Shown here: piece by piece, positions 1-8,545 of the stretch
Layout: each line of letters starts with the position of its first letter
Numbering within the stretch: position 1 is the stretch's first letter
NCBI GenBank assembly: GCA_937902125.1
Contig: CALDIB010000061.1
Location: forward strand, 1 to 59,474
Origin: an uncultured Treponema sp.
GTDB lineage: Bacteria; Spirochaetota; Spirochaetia; Treponematales; Treponemataceae
DNA length: 59,474 bases
Direction: 5' to 3'
Position numbers and translations under genes: made by a program
Notes under the pieces: generated by a model
Database searches by the model: none
The model's input: the letters and a program-made list of their open reading frames with translations, nothing else
What the model was told of the DNA's origin: nothing

Positions 1-55
1 AGTCCAACCAAAGGCGGTTGGACTTAAAATCTCAGCCAACTTCCGGACTTGAACC
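1..55. repeat. 55-bp exact repeat at left edge of window
   Basis: The first 55 bases are identical to 179-233 and diverge at the next base (56 is c, 234 is g). The repeat holds the T-arm and 3' end of tRNA-Thr plus its terminator hairpin. A repeat that starts exactly at the first base and has the length of a common assembler k-mer suggests a contig end formed at a repeated node. A real duplication of the tRNA 3' end, as at an integration site, is the alternative. Confidence 0.8.
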
Positions 56-63
56 CGCCAAAA

Positions 64-114
64 ATCGAAGAGGCGTTAAAAACGGCGGCATGTCCGCCGT
101 TTAGCCTCATCGAT
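64..114 (-). terminator. Long stem-loop, possible minus-strand terminator
   Basis: An inner perfect stem (80-88 with 94-102, core ACGGCGG/CCGCCGT) sits inside an outer stem of GAGGC/GCCTC and ATCGA/TCGAT. Read on the minus strand the inner stem is followed by five T residues, as in an intrinsic terminator. No gene is visible for it to end, and I see no coding region in 56-178. Confidence 0.4.
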
Positions 115-172
115 GGAACGGCGCGCCGCGAGATTAATCGAGCGGCTCGGTTCAAGCTTATGTCAAGTCCAT

Positions 173-205
173 AAAAAAAGTCCAACCAAAGGCGGTTGGA
201 CTTAA
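173..205 (-). terminator. Intrinsic terminator of tRNA-Thr
   Basis: On the minus strand, just after the tRNA 3' end, there is a 9-bp perfect stem AGTCCAACC/GGTTGGACT with a 6-nt loop, followed by a run of seven T. This is a standard rho-independent terminator. The first 25 bases of the window repeat the hairpin. Confidence 0.85.
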
Positions 206-211
206 AATCTC

Positions 212-284
212 AGCCAACTTCCGGACTTGAACCGAATACCTGCGCGTTACGAGTGCGCTGCTCTACCAGGTGAGCTAAGTTGGC
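212..284 (-). tRNA. tRNA-Thr (anticodon CGT)
   Basis: Read on the minus strand the gene folds as a standard cloverleaf: acceptor GCCAACT/AGTTGGC, D-stem GCTC/GAGC, anticodon stem GCGCA/CGCGC with one A-C mismatch next to the loop, loop CTCGTAA with anticodon CGT, and T-arm TTCGG/CCGGA around TTCAAGT. The CCA end is not encoded. The anticodon and the GCGCA stem agree with bacterial tRNA-Thr(CGU). It has its own promoter at 294-322 and a terminator at 173-205, so it is a single-gene unit divergent from grpE. Confidence 0.93.
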
Positions 285-293
285 GTAGAATCT

Positions 294-322
294 ATTCTAG
301 CGCAAAGTCGCGGAATGTTCAA
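294..322 (-). promoter_or_regulatory. Promoter of tRNA-Thr
   Basis: On the minus strand TTGAAC (317-322) and TAGAAT (294-299) are separated by exactly 17 bp, a housekeeping-type -35/-10 pair. The start point would fall about 3 nt before the mature tRNA 5' end. Confidence 0.8.
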
Positions 323-465
323 GGGCAAACGCAAGATTTTTTTTTAAACGAACTTTTTTCCGCCCATCTTGCGCGGCAATCCGACATTTTGGGCTTTCCA
401 TAAATTTTTCTTGTCTCCCTCCTGCGGCGTCCAAAGAACGCGGTTAAAGCGCTCGAACTAGCGAT

Positions 466-492
466 TTAGGGCTTGCTAAAAAAAAGTGCTGG
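466..492 (+). promoter_or_regulatory. Degenerate CIRCE-like dyad before grpE
   Basis: TTAGGGCTT, nine bases, then AAGTGCTGG. The HrcA operator CIRCE is TTAGCACTC-N9-GAGTGCTAA. Each arm matches 6 of 9 positions and the spacer length is exact. It lies just upstream of the putative grpE -35 box. The match is imperfect and no hrcA is in the window, so this is a weak candidate. Confidence 0.35.
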
Positions 493-498
493 CGGCCC

Positions 499-528
499 TT
501 GACGATTCCCCCTTGATTTTATTACTTT
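499..528 (+). promoter_or_regulatory. Putative grpE promoter
   Basis: TTGACG at 499-504 is followed 17-18 bp later by TTACTT/TACTTT (522-528). The -10 box ends only 6-7 nt before the grpE ATG, so the mRNA would be nearly leaderless. No Shine-Dalgarno sequence is seen. Confidence 0.5.
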
Positions 529-534
529 ATAGGT

Positions 535-1176
535 ATGGAAGAAAAAGAGGAAGAGAGCAAAGAGCGGGAAGAAAGCAACGAAAACGCTCAAAACGACAGC
601 GAAACGCAAGAAAACGCGCAGGATGCGGGAGCTTCCAATGAAGCCCCTTCTGACGGCGGCCAAGAAAATTCTTCCCAAACAGAAGAAAAAGGGGAGGACA
701 AGGAGCCTTCTTTGGAAGAAAAAGTCGCCGCCCTTGAAAAGGAAAACGCCGAGCTTAAAGACCAACTTTTGCGCCGGGCGGCGGACTTTGACAACTACCG
801 CAAACGGACAATAAAGGAAAAGCAGGACGCTTACGATTACGCCAACACGGCGCTTTTGCAAGACTTGCTTGAAAGCCTTGACAATTTGGACAGAACGGTG
901 GAGGCGGCTCAAAAGGCCAACGACGCGGCTTCAATCGCGGAGGGCGTAAAAATGATAAGCTCCTCCCTGATAAGCATGTTGGAAGGAAAATACAACTTAA
1001 AGGCCTTTGGACAAGCCGGAGAGGATTTCAACCCGGACTTGCACGAGGCCATCGGAAGCAGCCAGGAAGACGTTGAAAAGCCGCTTTTGAAAGAAGTTTA
1101 CCTTAAGGGATACAAACTTAAGGACAGGGTCATCAGAAACGCAAAAGTTATGGTGTCCATGCCTAAAGAAAAGTAA
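535..1176 (+). CDS. grpE: Nucleotide exchange factor GrpE
   Basis: GrpE releases ADP from DnaK in the cytoplasmic Hsp70 cycle. The 213-residue protein has a long low-complexity acidic head (about residues 1-65, Glu/Asn-rich), then the coiled-coil and beta domain with the family pattern around RAADFDNYRKRT and the end motif VYLKGYKLKDRVIRNAKV. The head is longer than in E. coli GrpE. It leads a grpE-dnaK-dnaJ set, the normal heat-shock order. hrcA, often found before grpE, is absent here. A degenerate CIRCE-like dyad lies upstream. Confidence 0.95.
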   Translation: MEEKEEESKEREESNENAQNDSETQENAQDAGASNEAPSDGGQENSSQTEEKGEDKEPSLEEKVAALEKENAELKDQLLRRAADFDNYRKRTIKEKQDAYDYANTALLQDLLESLDNLDRTVEAAQKANDAASIAEGVKMISSSLISMLEGKYNLKAFGQAGEDFNPDLHEAIGSSQEDVEKPLLKEVYLKGYKLKDRVIRNAKVMVSMPKEK

Positions 1177-1245
1177 TATATAGAAGAAATAATGCAAAGG
1201 CCGTTTTTAAGGCTTTTGCGGCGGCAATCCGCCGGGGAGAAAATT

Positions 1246-3189
1246 ATGGGAAAGATTATTGGAATTGACTTGGGAACGACAAACTCATGCGTGGCCGTAA
1301 TGGAAAACGGCGAGCCGGTTGTTCTTCAGAACGCTGAAGGCGGACGCACAACTCCGTCCATCGTAGGCTTTACCGCCCAGGGCGACAGAATTGTGGGAGC
1401 GCCGGCCAAAAACCAAATGGTCACAAACCCCAAGAACACTGTTTACTCAATCAAGCGCTTGATTGGCCACCGATACGGCGAGTTGACCGGCGAGGCCGCC
1501 AAGCTTCCTTACACTATCATCGACAACGGAGCCGACTGCCGGGTTGAAGTCACCGAAAACGGCGCCCAAAAGCAGTTCAGCCCTCAGGAAATTTCAGCCT
1601 TCATCTTGCAAAAAATGAAGAAAACCGCCGAAGACTACTTGGGAAGCGAAGTCACTGAAGCTGTAATCACAGTTCCCGCCTATTTCAACGACAGCCAGCG
1701 CCAGGCCACCAAGGACGCCGGAAAAATCGCCGGCCTTGACGTAAAGCGCATCATCAACGAGCCCACCGCCGCGGCCTTGGCCTTTGGCTTCAACAAAGAC
1801 CAAAACAAAGAAAAGACCATTGCCGTTTACGACTTGGGCGGCGGAACGTTCGACATTTCAATTTTGGAACTGGCCGACGGCGTTTTTGAAGTCAAGTCAA
1901 CCAACGGAAACACCCACTTAGGCGGAGACGACTGGGACCGCCGCGTCATGGACTGGCTTGTGAGCGAGTTCAAGAAGGACACGGGAATCGACCTTTCAAA
2001 GGACCCCATGGCCTTGCAGCGCCTTCGCGAAGCCGCCGAAAACGCCAAAATTCAGCTTTCGGCCCAGACTTCAACTTCAATCAACTTGCCTTTCATCACC
2101 GCCGACGCCACAGGCCCAAAGCACTTGCAAAAGACTTTGACCCGCGCCCAGTTTGAGCAAATGACAGAAGACTTGTTTGAAGCCACAAAGGATCCTTGCC
2201 GCCGCGCTTTGGAAGACGCAAAAGTAACCGCCGACAAGATTGACGAAGTTCTTTTGGTTGGCGGCTCAAGCCGAATGCCCAAGGTTCAGGATGTTGTAAA
2301 GGAAATCTTTGGAAAAGAGGGCAGCCGCGCCATCAACCCTGACGAGGCCGTCGCCATCGGAGCGGCCGTTCAGGGCGGCGTATTGCAGGGCGACGTTAAG
2401 GACGTGGTTTTGCTTGACGTCACTCCTCTTTCTTTGGGAATCGAAACCATGGGCGGCGTTTGCACAAAAATCATTCCCCGCAACACCACAATTCCTGTCA
2501 AGAGAAGCCAGATTTTCTCTACGGCCGCCGACGGACAAACAGCCGTCACAATCCACGTCTTGCAGGGCGAGCGGGAAATGGCCGCCCAGAACCGCACTTT
2601 GGGCAACTTCAACCTTGACGGAATCCCTGCCGCCCCCCGCGGCGTTCCGCAAATCGAAGTCACCTTTGACATCGACGCCAACGGAATCGTAAACGTAAGC
2701 GCCAAGGACAAGGGAACCGGCAAAGACCAGCACATCACAATCACTTCTTCTTCCGGATTGAGCGAAGAGGAAATCAACAAGATGGTCAAGGACGCGGAGG
2801 CCAACGCCGCCAGCGACAAGGCCAAGAGGGAAAGCGTTGACGCCAAGAACGAGGCGGACAGCTTGGTTTACCAAACTGAAAAGTCCCTTAAGGAATTGGG
2901 CGACAAAATCAGCGGCGCCGAAAAGCAAAAGGTCGAGGCCGCCGTCGCCGACCTTAAGAAGGCCTTGGAAAGCGACAACACCGCCGACATCAAGGCAAAG
3001 ACGGAAGCCTTGAAGCAGGCCTCTTACAAGATTGCCGAAGAGCTTTACAAGCAGCAGAACGCCCAAGGCGGCGCGGCTGGAGCGGGAGCCAATCCTGGCG
3101 CCGGAGCCGGAGCCAACGCCGAAAGCGGAAACTCTTCTGGTTTTGACAAGGGAAGCGCCGAAGACGTGAACTACGAAGTTCATGACTAA
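1246..3189 (+). CDS. dnaK: Hsp70 chaperone DnaK
   Basis: ATP-driven chaperone of the cytoplasm, partner of DnaJ and GrpE. The 647-residue length is normal. It begins MGKIIGIDLGTTNS (phosphate-binding loop), with YDLGGGTFDISILE and LLVGGSSRMPKVQ of the ATPase domain, the linker DVVLLDVTPLSLGIET, the substrate domain, and a Gly/Ala-rich tail ending YEVHD. The start at 1246 is chosen over an in-frame upstream ATG at 1192 because GGGGAGA lies 6 nt before it and all homologues begin at MGKIIGID. The gap after grpE is 69 nt, so the two are probably co-transcribed. Confidence 0.97.
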   Translation: MGKIIGIDLGTTNSCVAVMENGEPVVLQNAEGGRTTPSIVGFTAQGDRIVGAPAKNQMVTNPKNTVYSIKRLIGHRYGELTGEAAKLPYTIIDNGADCRVEVTENGAQKQFSPQEISAFILQKMKKTAEDYLGSEVTEAVITVPAYFNDSQRQATKDAGKIAGLDVKRIINEPTAAALAFGFNKDQNKEKTIAVYDLGGGTFDISILELADGVFEVKSTNGNTHLGGDDWDRRVMDWLVSEFKKDTGIDLSKDPMALQRLREAAENAKIQLSAQTSTSINLPFITADATGPKHLQKTLTRAQFEQMTEDLFEATKDPCRRALEDAKVTADKIDEVLLVGGSSRMPKVQDVVKEIFGKEGSRAINPDEAVAIGAAVQGGVLQGDVKDVVLLDVTPLSLGIETMGGVCTKIIPRNTTIPVKRSQIFSTAADGQTAVTIHVLQGEREMAAQNRTLGNFNLDGIPAAPRGVPQIEVTFDIDANGIVNVSAKDKGTGKDQHITITSSSGLSEEEINKMVKDAEANAASDKAKRESVDAKNEADSLVYQTEKSLKELGDKISGAEKQKVEAAVADLKKALESDNTADIKAKTEALKQASYKIAEELYKQQNAQGGAAGAGANPGAGAGANAESGNSSGFDKGSAEDVNYEVHD

Positions 3190-3194
3190 TGTGA

Positions 3195-3323
3195 GCCTCT
3201 AAAAAGTTCAGCTTTTTAGAGGCAACTTTGAAAATGCGATGTTGTAAGTCGCGCTATTATAGCGACTTGCAACTCGCAGGAACCTCGAAAAACTTTCTGA
3301 AAGGGAGTTTTTCGAGGTTCCCT
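3195..3323 (+). repeat. Three-hairpin intergenic element, copy 1
   Basis: Three successive stem-loops (3195-3223; about 3233-3268; about 3279-3322) are joined by spacers that are almost the same in all four copies of this window: AACTYTGAAARNGCGATG after hairpin 1 and AACTCGNNGG after hairpin 2. The arms vary between copies but stay paired. It fills the dnaK-dnaJ gap and may attenuate or process the transcript. A TATAAT (3326-3331) just after it could start dnaJ transcription. Confidence 0.75.
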
Positions 3324-3345
3324 AATATAATAGCACGAGCGAAAT

Positions 3346-4491
3346 ATGGCTTCAAAACGCGATTATTACGAAGTATTGGGAATAGAAAAGGGCGCCAGCC
3401 TTGAGGAAGTGAAAAAGGCTTACAGAAAACTGGCCGTCCGATACCATCCTGACCGAAACCCCGGCAACAAAGAGGCCGAGGAAAAGTTCAAGGAGGCCAC
3501 GGAAGCCTACGAGGTTCTTTCCGACGAAAAAAAGCGTCCGATTTACGACCAATACGGCTTTGCCGGCCTTGACGGAATGGGCGGGGGCGGGGGAGCCCAG
3601 TATTCCCACGCCTTCCACGACTTTTCCGACTTGTTCGGCGGAATGGGCGGCGGTTTTGGCGACATTTTCGACAATATTTTTGGCGGCGGTTTTGGTGGCG
3701 GTTTTTCCGGCGGCAGAAGCCGGGAATCCGACAACGACGGCGCCACTTTGCGCTACGACTTGGAAATCACCTTCAAAGAGGCCGTTTTTGGCGTGAAAAA
3801 AGACTTGCGCTTTGCCCACAACGCCGCCTGCAAGACTTGCGGCGGAAGCGGAGCCGAGTCTGGAACCGGCAAAAAAACTTGTCCGGCCTGCAACGGCATG
3901 GGCCAAATCAGGCGGAGCGGCGGCTTTTTTTCCGTCGCCCAAACTTGTCCCCAGTGCCGGGGAACCGGCCAAATAATAGAGCATCCTTGCAAGGCTTGTC
4001 GGGGAACTGGCTACCAAAAAGAAAACAAGGTCGTTTCCTTTACGATTCCGGCTGGAATTGAAGACGGAAAGCGGATTGTGATTCCCCGGCAAGGCGACGC
4101 CGGCAGAAACGGAGGCCAGGCGGGCGACTTGGTTGTGGTTGTCCATGTTCAAAGCGACGACTGCTACGAAAGAAGCGGAAACGACTTGTATTGCGCCCTT
4201 CCGGTTTCAATGAGCCAAGCCGCCCTTGGAGCCACCATGACCATAAGCGCCTTGGACGGCCGAAAAATCGACATTCCCGTGCCGGCCGGCTGCCAAAACG
4301 GAAAGCTTTTGCGGGTTCGGGGCGAAGGAATTTCCGGCCCGTCAAGAAAGGGCGACCTATACATAAAAATAATAGTTCAAATTCCCGCCAAGCTAAACGC
4401 CAAGCAAAAGCAGCTTTTGGAAGCCTTTGCCCAAGCGGAAGGCGCCGCAAAAAGCCCGGCGCTGCTCAAGCTTTCCGAATTGAACCGATAA
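3346..4491 (+). CDS. dnaJ: Chaperone DnaJ (Hsp40)
   Basis: Co-chaperone that delivers substrates to DnaK and stimulates its ATPase. The 381-residue protein has the full type I layout: J domain with the HPD tripeptide in YHPDRN, a Gly/Phe-rich region (about 75-125), a zinc finger with all four CxxCxGxG repeats (CKTCGGSG, CPACNGMG, CPQCRGTG, CKACRGTG), and the C-terminal substrate domains. It follows dnaK after a three-hairpin element. A TATAAT ends 14 nt before the ATG, so an extra promoter with a very short leader is possible. Confidence 0.97.
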   Translation: MASKRDYYEVLGIEKGASLEEVKKAYRKLAVRYHPDRNPGNKEAEEKFKEATEAYEVLSDEKKRPIYDQYGFAGLDGMGGGGGAQYSHAFHDFSDLFGGMGGGFGDIFDNIFGGGFGGGFSGGRSRESDNDGATLRYDLEITFKEAVFGVKKDLRFAHNAACKTCGGSGAESGTGKKTCPACNGMGQIRRSGGFFSVAQTCPQCRGTGQIIEHPCKACRGTGYQKENKVVSFTIPAGIEDGKRIVIPRQGDAGRNGGQAGDLVVVVHVQSDDCYERSGNDLYCALPVSMSQAALGATMTISALDGRKIDIPVPAGCQNGKLLRVRGEGISGPSRKGDLYIKIIVQIPAKLNAKQKQLLEAFAQAEGAAKSPALLKLSELNR

Positions 4492-4556
4492 GGGCCGGCT
4501 TGAAAAATCTTTGGCCGGAAAAATCTCCGGCCGCCATCTTTCCCTTCCGCGGCCAT

Positions 4557-4580
4557 TCGCAAAAAAATGCGCGTTTTTTC
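4557..4580 (+). terminator. Possible dnaJ terminator
   Basis: A short CGCA/TGCG stem with an A-rich loop is followed by a run of T. A GC-rich hairpin GGCCGG/CCGGCC lies just before it (4513-4532) but has no T-run of its own. The call is weak. Confidence 0.35.
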
Positions 4581-4599
4581 CCCTTTTTTGCCGATAATG

Positions 4600-4630
4600 T
4601 GTTATAATAGTGTGAAGATTTTTCAGGGGA
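4600..4630 (+). promoter_or_regulatory. Extended -10 promoter and RBS of the phosphatase operon
   Basis: TGTTATAAT (4600-4608) is an extended -10 box, TGn followed by TATAAT, and no good -35 is seen, as is common for this class. AGGGGA at 4625-4630 gives a ribosome binding site 4 nt before the ATG at 4635. Confidence 0.65.
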
Positions 4631-4634
4631 CTCT

Positions 4635-6029
4635 ATGCTCAAAACTAAAAAACTCTATGTTTTTATAATGTCAAATTTGTTGGCGGTGGCGATGTTTCTT
4701 GTCGTCTCCCGCTTCATCCTTCCGCCCATAACGGACGGCATTGAAAGGGCTTACTTTATAATTCTTGAATTTGTCTTGCTGCTTTTTAGCCTTACAATCA
4801 TGTCGGCGGCCGCCGCGTCTGTAAACGAAAAACTGGAGATAGACGTTTTAAAGAAAGGCGAGACCAAATACTTGCAAAGTTTCATCGACAGCCTGCGCTT
4901 TTGCTACTCCCTTGACGACTTTTACGAAATTGTGAAAAATCTTTTGGAGCGAAAGGCCGACTGCTCAGTTCTTTACATAGACTCCGAAAAAGACTACGTT
5001 TTGTATTCTTCCACCGACTTGCTCACCAGCGACAAAAAGACCGTCACCACCTTGAACCAAAACTTTCCGGCCTCATGGCAGGACGGCTACCATTTTATCG
5101 GAGACAAATTGGGCGTAGTTTCCTCATACAAGACGGCGCGAGGATTTTTTCTTTGCGTGAACAAGCATCACTTTTTTATTTTCTGCCGCTACACCCGTCT
5201 TTTTGACACAGGCATCTACAAGGAATTGTTCGACGAGTTCGCGCGCTTTAGAAAGAGGGCGGAGACCATCGCCAACCTTTCTGAAATCGCCTCCCTTTCA
5301 AAGGACTGGGAACAGCTTGCCGAAACGCAAAAGCTCTTCTTGCCGCAAAAACTTCCCGAGCCCCACCGCCTGCGCTTGGCCGCCTACTTCCGACCCTTGG
5401 TAAACGTATCAGGCGACTACTACACCGCGCTTCCCATTGACAACCACAAGACCCTTTTGATGTTGGGCGACGTTTCGGGAAAAGGCTTGCCGGCCGCCCT
5501 TATTATGGGTTTGGTTATGAACACCGTAAAGGTAATGGAAAACAAGGAGGACTTGGTTTCCATCGTTTACGCCATTGACAAGGCCATCAAGGGAATGAAG
5601 CTGCAGGACAAATACACGGTTCTCTTTATCAGCGTGGTTGACACGCAAAAGATGACAATCCGCTATGTCAACGCCTCAATGTCAGACCCAAGAATCATAA
5701 CAAGGGCGCCGGACGGCTACACCATAAAGCCCCTGGCCTCCAACTGCGGCGTCGTGGGAATTTTGGATTTGGAAAACGTCCACATGGACGAGCAGCGCCT
5801 TTTCCGGGACGACTTGATTTTGTTCGCTTCGGACGGCGTTTCGGAAGTTATGAACGAAGACGGCGTTGAGCTGGGAGACACCGAGCTTTACACGCAGACC
5901 ATAACCAAGAGCGCGGCAAAACAGCCGCAGGAATTTGTTGACGACGTGGTTAAATTGATTTTTGACTACAAGGGCGAAAACAAGCTTCACGACGACATTA
6001 CAATGATGGTTGCAAAGGTGGTAGGCTGA
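4635..6029 (+). CDS. Membrane-anchored PP2C/SpoIIE-type phosphatase
   Basis: A serine phosphatase of the RsbU/SpoIIE type, which normally dephosphorylates a STAS anti-sigma antagonist. The 464-residue protein has two N-terminal membrane segments (about 7-30 and 38-62), a GAF-like sensor stretch (about 80-200) and a C-terminal PPM domain. All metal-ligand motifs are visible: VSGDYYTA, LGDVSGKGLPAAL, FASDGVSE and HDDITMMV. Its stop overlaps the next start (TGATG), and a STAS gene lies two genes on, so the three form one signalling operon. The stimulus is unknown and no anti-sigma kinase is in the window. Confidence 0.88.
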   Translation: MLKTKKLYVFIMSNLLAVAMFLVVSRFILPPITDGIERAYFIILEFVLLLFSLTIMSAAAASVNEKLEIDVLKKGETKYLQSFIDSLRFCYSLDDFYEIVKNLLERKADCSVLYIDSEKDYVLYSSTDLLTSDKKTVTTLNQNFPASWQDGYHFIGDKLGVVSSYKTARGFFLCVNKHHFFIFCRYTRLFDTGIYKELFDEFARFRKRAETIANLSEIASLSKDWEQLAETQKLFLPQKLPEPHRLRLAAYFRPLVNVSGDYYTALPIDNHKTLLMLGDVSGKGLPAALIMGLVMNTVKVMENKEDLVSIVYAIDKAIKGMKLQDKYTVLFISVVDTQKMTIRYVNASMSDPRIITRAPDGYTIKPLASNCGVVGILDLENVHMDEQRLFRDDLILFASDGVSEVMNEDGVELGDTELYTQTITKSAAKQPQEFVDDVVKLIFDYKGENKLHDDITMMVAKVVG

Positions 6030-8230
6030 TGATTTACGTTGTTATAAATATTGGAATCGCCATTTATTTGACGTGGGCGTCGTTCAACGTCAACACAAAA
6101 AACATGAGGAACGAAAATTCCCTCATCAACATAGTCTTGCTTTCGGCGTTCACCTCAATCTTGATGGTTGTGGCGCTTTTGATGGTTATGTGGGGCCCGG
6201 AGCGCTTCACGGTTTTCTTGGAGCACACGATTTTGTTCCTTGTGGCCCTGATATACATTGTAATTTCGTTTTACTGCTTTGGAAACGCGGTCAAGAGAAA
6301 CAAGGCCACAAGCTTTTTTGAAATCCTTTTTGTCATTTTGGCGCTTTGGATTTCATCCTCAAAAATCAAGGTGGCGGACTACACCCGCTTTGAGTTTGAG
6401 GCCGGCCTTTTGTTCAGCGGAGAGTTGGCCCAATTCTTTCCCATAAATTGGATTCATGTTTACATCGCGGCTTTTATTTTCTTGCTGCCGGGCTTGAGCG
6501 TCTTGGTCTTGACTTTGGCCGCCGAAAACGCGAACTCAAGGCAAGCTCTTCAGCGCGCGATTCTTTTTTCCGCCGCCATGGCCTTCGCTTGGGTTTCAAG
6601 CTGCGCCCTCTTGTATATTTCGGAAATGCTTCCGATGATGATTTCTCTTTACACGGGCGTTTTGGCCATTTTGATTTCGTTTATGACCCGCATTTCGGTG
6701 CAAGACAAAATCTACGACACGCTCACGCTCTTTTCCAGCTTTTTGGTCAATGTGATAAAATTCGCGCTTCCGTCTTTTGTTGCGGCCCTTTTCTTTGTGG
6801 GTCTGCGTCCGTTTTACGACACGTCCAGAGGAGTGTATATTGCCGTCGTCTTTGCCATAGCGGCCGCAGCGATTTTTGCAAGCCGTTTTTTCGCGGCGGC
6901 TTTTTCAAAGCTTTCCACATTCCGTTCGTCAAACTACGGCGCGGCCTTTGAGTCGGATTTGGCCGCCATCGACTACAACGACGAAACCAGCGACATTTGC
7001 AACAAGCTTTTTGAAATCTTCCAAAACCGCGCCAACATCGGCTCTATGAAAGTTTTGATTGCCGGCGGAAACAACGAGCTTAACACCGTCTACGGCAGCA
7101 AGGGCTCCAAGCCCACATTGAGCGCTTTGGATCCCGGCTTGGACGCGATTCGCGACCAAGGCATAAACATTTTTATGAAAAACCAGGCCGAAGGAATTTT
7201 TGCCCTTCAGCAAAAGACCCAGGAAATAAAGGCCTTCTTTAAGGCCACCGAAGCCGAAGTTCTTGTCATCTTGAACGAAGGCCGCCACTTGGTGGGCGTC
7301 ATCGCGCTTGGCGAAAAGCGGGGCGGCGCCAGCTACGACGAATACGACATGCAAATTTTTGACAAACTTTATTCTTATTTCTTCGTCTTTGGCTACTACA
7401 TGAGCAACATCGCCAACGCCTCGGTTGTGGGAACCGTAAACCGGGAAATCCGAATGTCGGCGCAAATCATCACTTCAATTCAGGAAAACATGGATCCTGT
7501 TGAAAACCCCAAGATGGACGTGGGCTACCTTATGGTTCCCGCTCACAACATCGGCGGCGAATTTGTGGACCTTATCCGCCTTACGGACACCCGCCACATT
7601 TTTGTCACCGGCGCCTTAAGCGGAAAAGGAATTTCGGCCTCAATGAGCATGGTCATCTTAAAGTCGATTATCAGAACATACTTGAGCAGCACCCACGACT
7701 TTAAAAAGTTGGTGGCCAAGGTGAACCAGTTCATCAGGTTCAATTTGCCAAAAGGAACTTTCTTTGCGGGAATTTTCTGCTTGGTTGACTTTGAAACCGA
7801 CACTCTGTATTACATCAACTGCGGAATTCCCGCGATGCTCCTATATACAAGGGCCTACAACAATGTAATCGAAATCCAAGGAAACGGCTATGTCTTGGGC
7901 TTTGTCAAGGACGTGTCGCCCCTCCTTAAGGTCAAGCAAATCAAGTTGAACGCCGGAGACGTAATCGCGATCACCACCGCCGGCCTCATCAACAGCCACT
8001 CCCTTAGAGGAGAGCAATACGGAAAAGACCGAATCAAAAAGTCTATGACCGACAACTATATGTATAGCGGAATGCGAATGTGCTCGTTCCTCTTTGACGA
8101 CCTAAAGCGCTTTATGGCCAAGGAACTTGACGACGACATCACCGTGACGATGATCCGCTACTTGGACAAGGACAGCCAGACTGTAAGCGACGAGGAGGAC
8201 AGCGACAATGGAAGCGTTGACAATAACTGA
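6029..8230 (+). CDS. Polytopic PP2C-like protein, probable pseudophosphatase
   Basis: The 733-residue protein has about nine predicted membrane segments (1-300), a GAF-like region (about 310-470) and a C-terminal SpoIIE/PPM-like domain. Compared with the intact neighbour upstream, VSGDYY is IGGEFV, GDVSGKG is GALSGKG, and SDGVSE is TAGLIN. Only the last acidic pair (DDDITVTM) is kept. With at least two metal aspartates replaced it is unlikely to be an efficient phosphatase. It may bind the STAS protein or regulate the first phosphatase. It overlaps the STAS gene by 23 nt, which implies translational coupling. Confidence 0.8.
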   Translation: MIYVVINIGIAIYLTWASFNVNTKNMRNENSLINIVLLSAFTSILMVVALLMVMWGPERFTVFLEHTILFLVALIYIVISFYCFGNAVKRNKATSFFEILFVILALWISSSKIKVADYTRFEFEAGLLFSGELAQFFPINWIHVYIAAFIFLLPGLSVLVLTLAAENANSRQALQRAILFSAAMAFAWVSSCALLYISEMLPMMISLYTGVLAILISFMTRISVQDKIYDTLTLFSSFLVNVIKFALPSFVAALFFVGLRPFYDTSRGVYIAVVFAIAAAAIFASRFFAAAFSKLSTFRSSNYGAAFESDLAAIDYNDETSDICNKLFEIFQNRANIGSMKVLIAGGNNELNTVYGSKGSKPTLSALDPGLDAIRDQGINIFMKNQAEGIFALQQKTQEIKAFFKATEAEVLVILNEGRHLVGVIALGEKRGGASYDEYDMQIFDKLYSYFFVFGYYMSNIANASVVGTVNREIRMSAQIITSIQENMDPVENPKMDVGYLMVPAHNIGGEFVDLIRLTDTRHIFVTGALSGKGISASMSMVILKSIIRTYLSSTHDFKKLVAKVNQFIRFNLPKGTFFAGIFCLVDFETDTLYYINCGIPAMLLYTRAYNNVIEIQGNGYVLGFVKDVSPLLKVKQIKLNAGDVIAITTAGLINSHSLRGEQYGKDRIKKSMTDNYMYSGMRMCSFLFDDLKRFMAKELDDDITVTMIRYLDKDSQTVSDEEDSDNGSVDNN

Positions 8231-8534
8231 AAAGAAGGGCGCCAACTACATTCTTCTTGAATTGAACGGCGCGATAAATTCATACACTTTGGCGGAATTT
8301 CAAAACCGGGTTTACGCGGCCATACAGGAAACAAACTTGGTTTTGGATTTGTCCAACGTTTTTGAAATCGACTCCACCGGAATGGGCGTATTGTTCGCCT
8401 GCTTTAACGACGGCCGCGAAGTTGGAAAGCGCCTATACCTTATGAACATGTCGCCCCAGGCTCAAAAGACCGTAAGCGACACCGGCTTTTTGGACGCCTT
8501 CAATGTCATCAGTTCCGTAACGGAAGTTGAATAG
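8208..8534 (+). CDS. STAS-domain anti-sigma factor antagonist
   Basis: A 108-residue single STAS domain of the SpoIIAA/RsbV class. The phospho-acceptor loop is DLSNVFEIDSTGMGVL, with the conserved Ser in DSTG. In the known scheme the unphosphorylated protein binds an anti-sigma kinase and frees a sigma factor or other output. Here it is coupled to an active phosphatase and a probable pseudophosphatase. The start overlaps the end of the preceding gene. Confidence 0.9.
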   Translation: MEALTITEKKGANYILLELNGAINSYTLAEFQNRVYAAIQETNLVLDLSNVFEIDSTGMGVLFACFNDGREVGKRLYLMNMSPQAQKTVSDTGFLDAFNVISSVTEVE

Positions 8535-8545
8535 GAACGGTATGT

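Noticed and set aside
2266..3183. A 305-codon minus-strand frame opposite dnaK
   Set aside because: Same codon-bias effect; no start signal and no recognisable protein.
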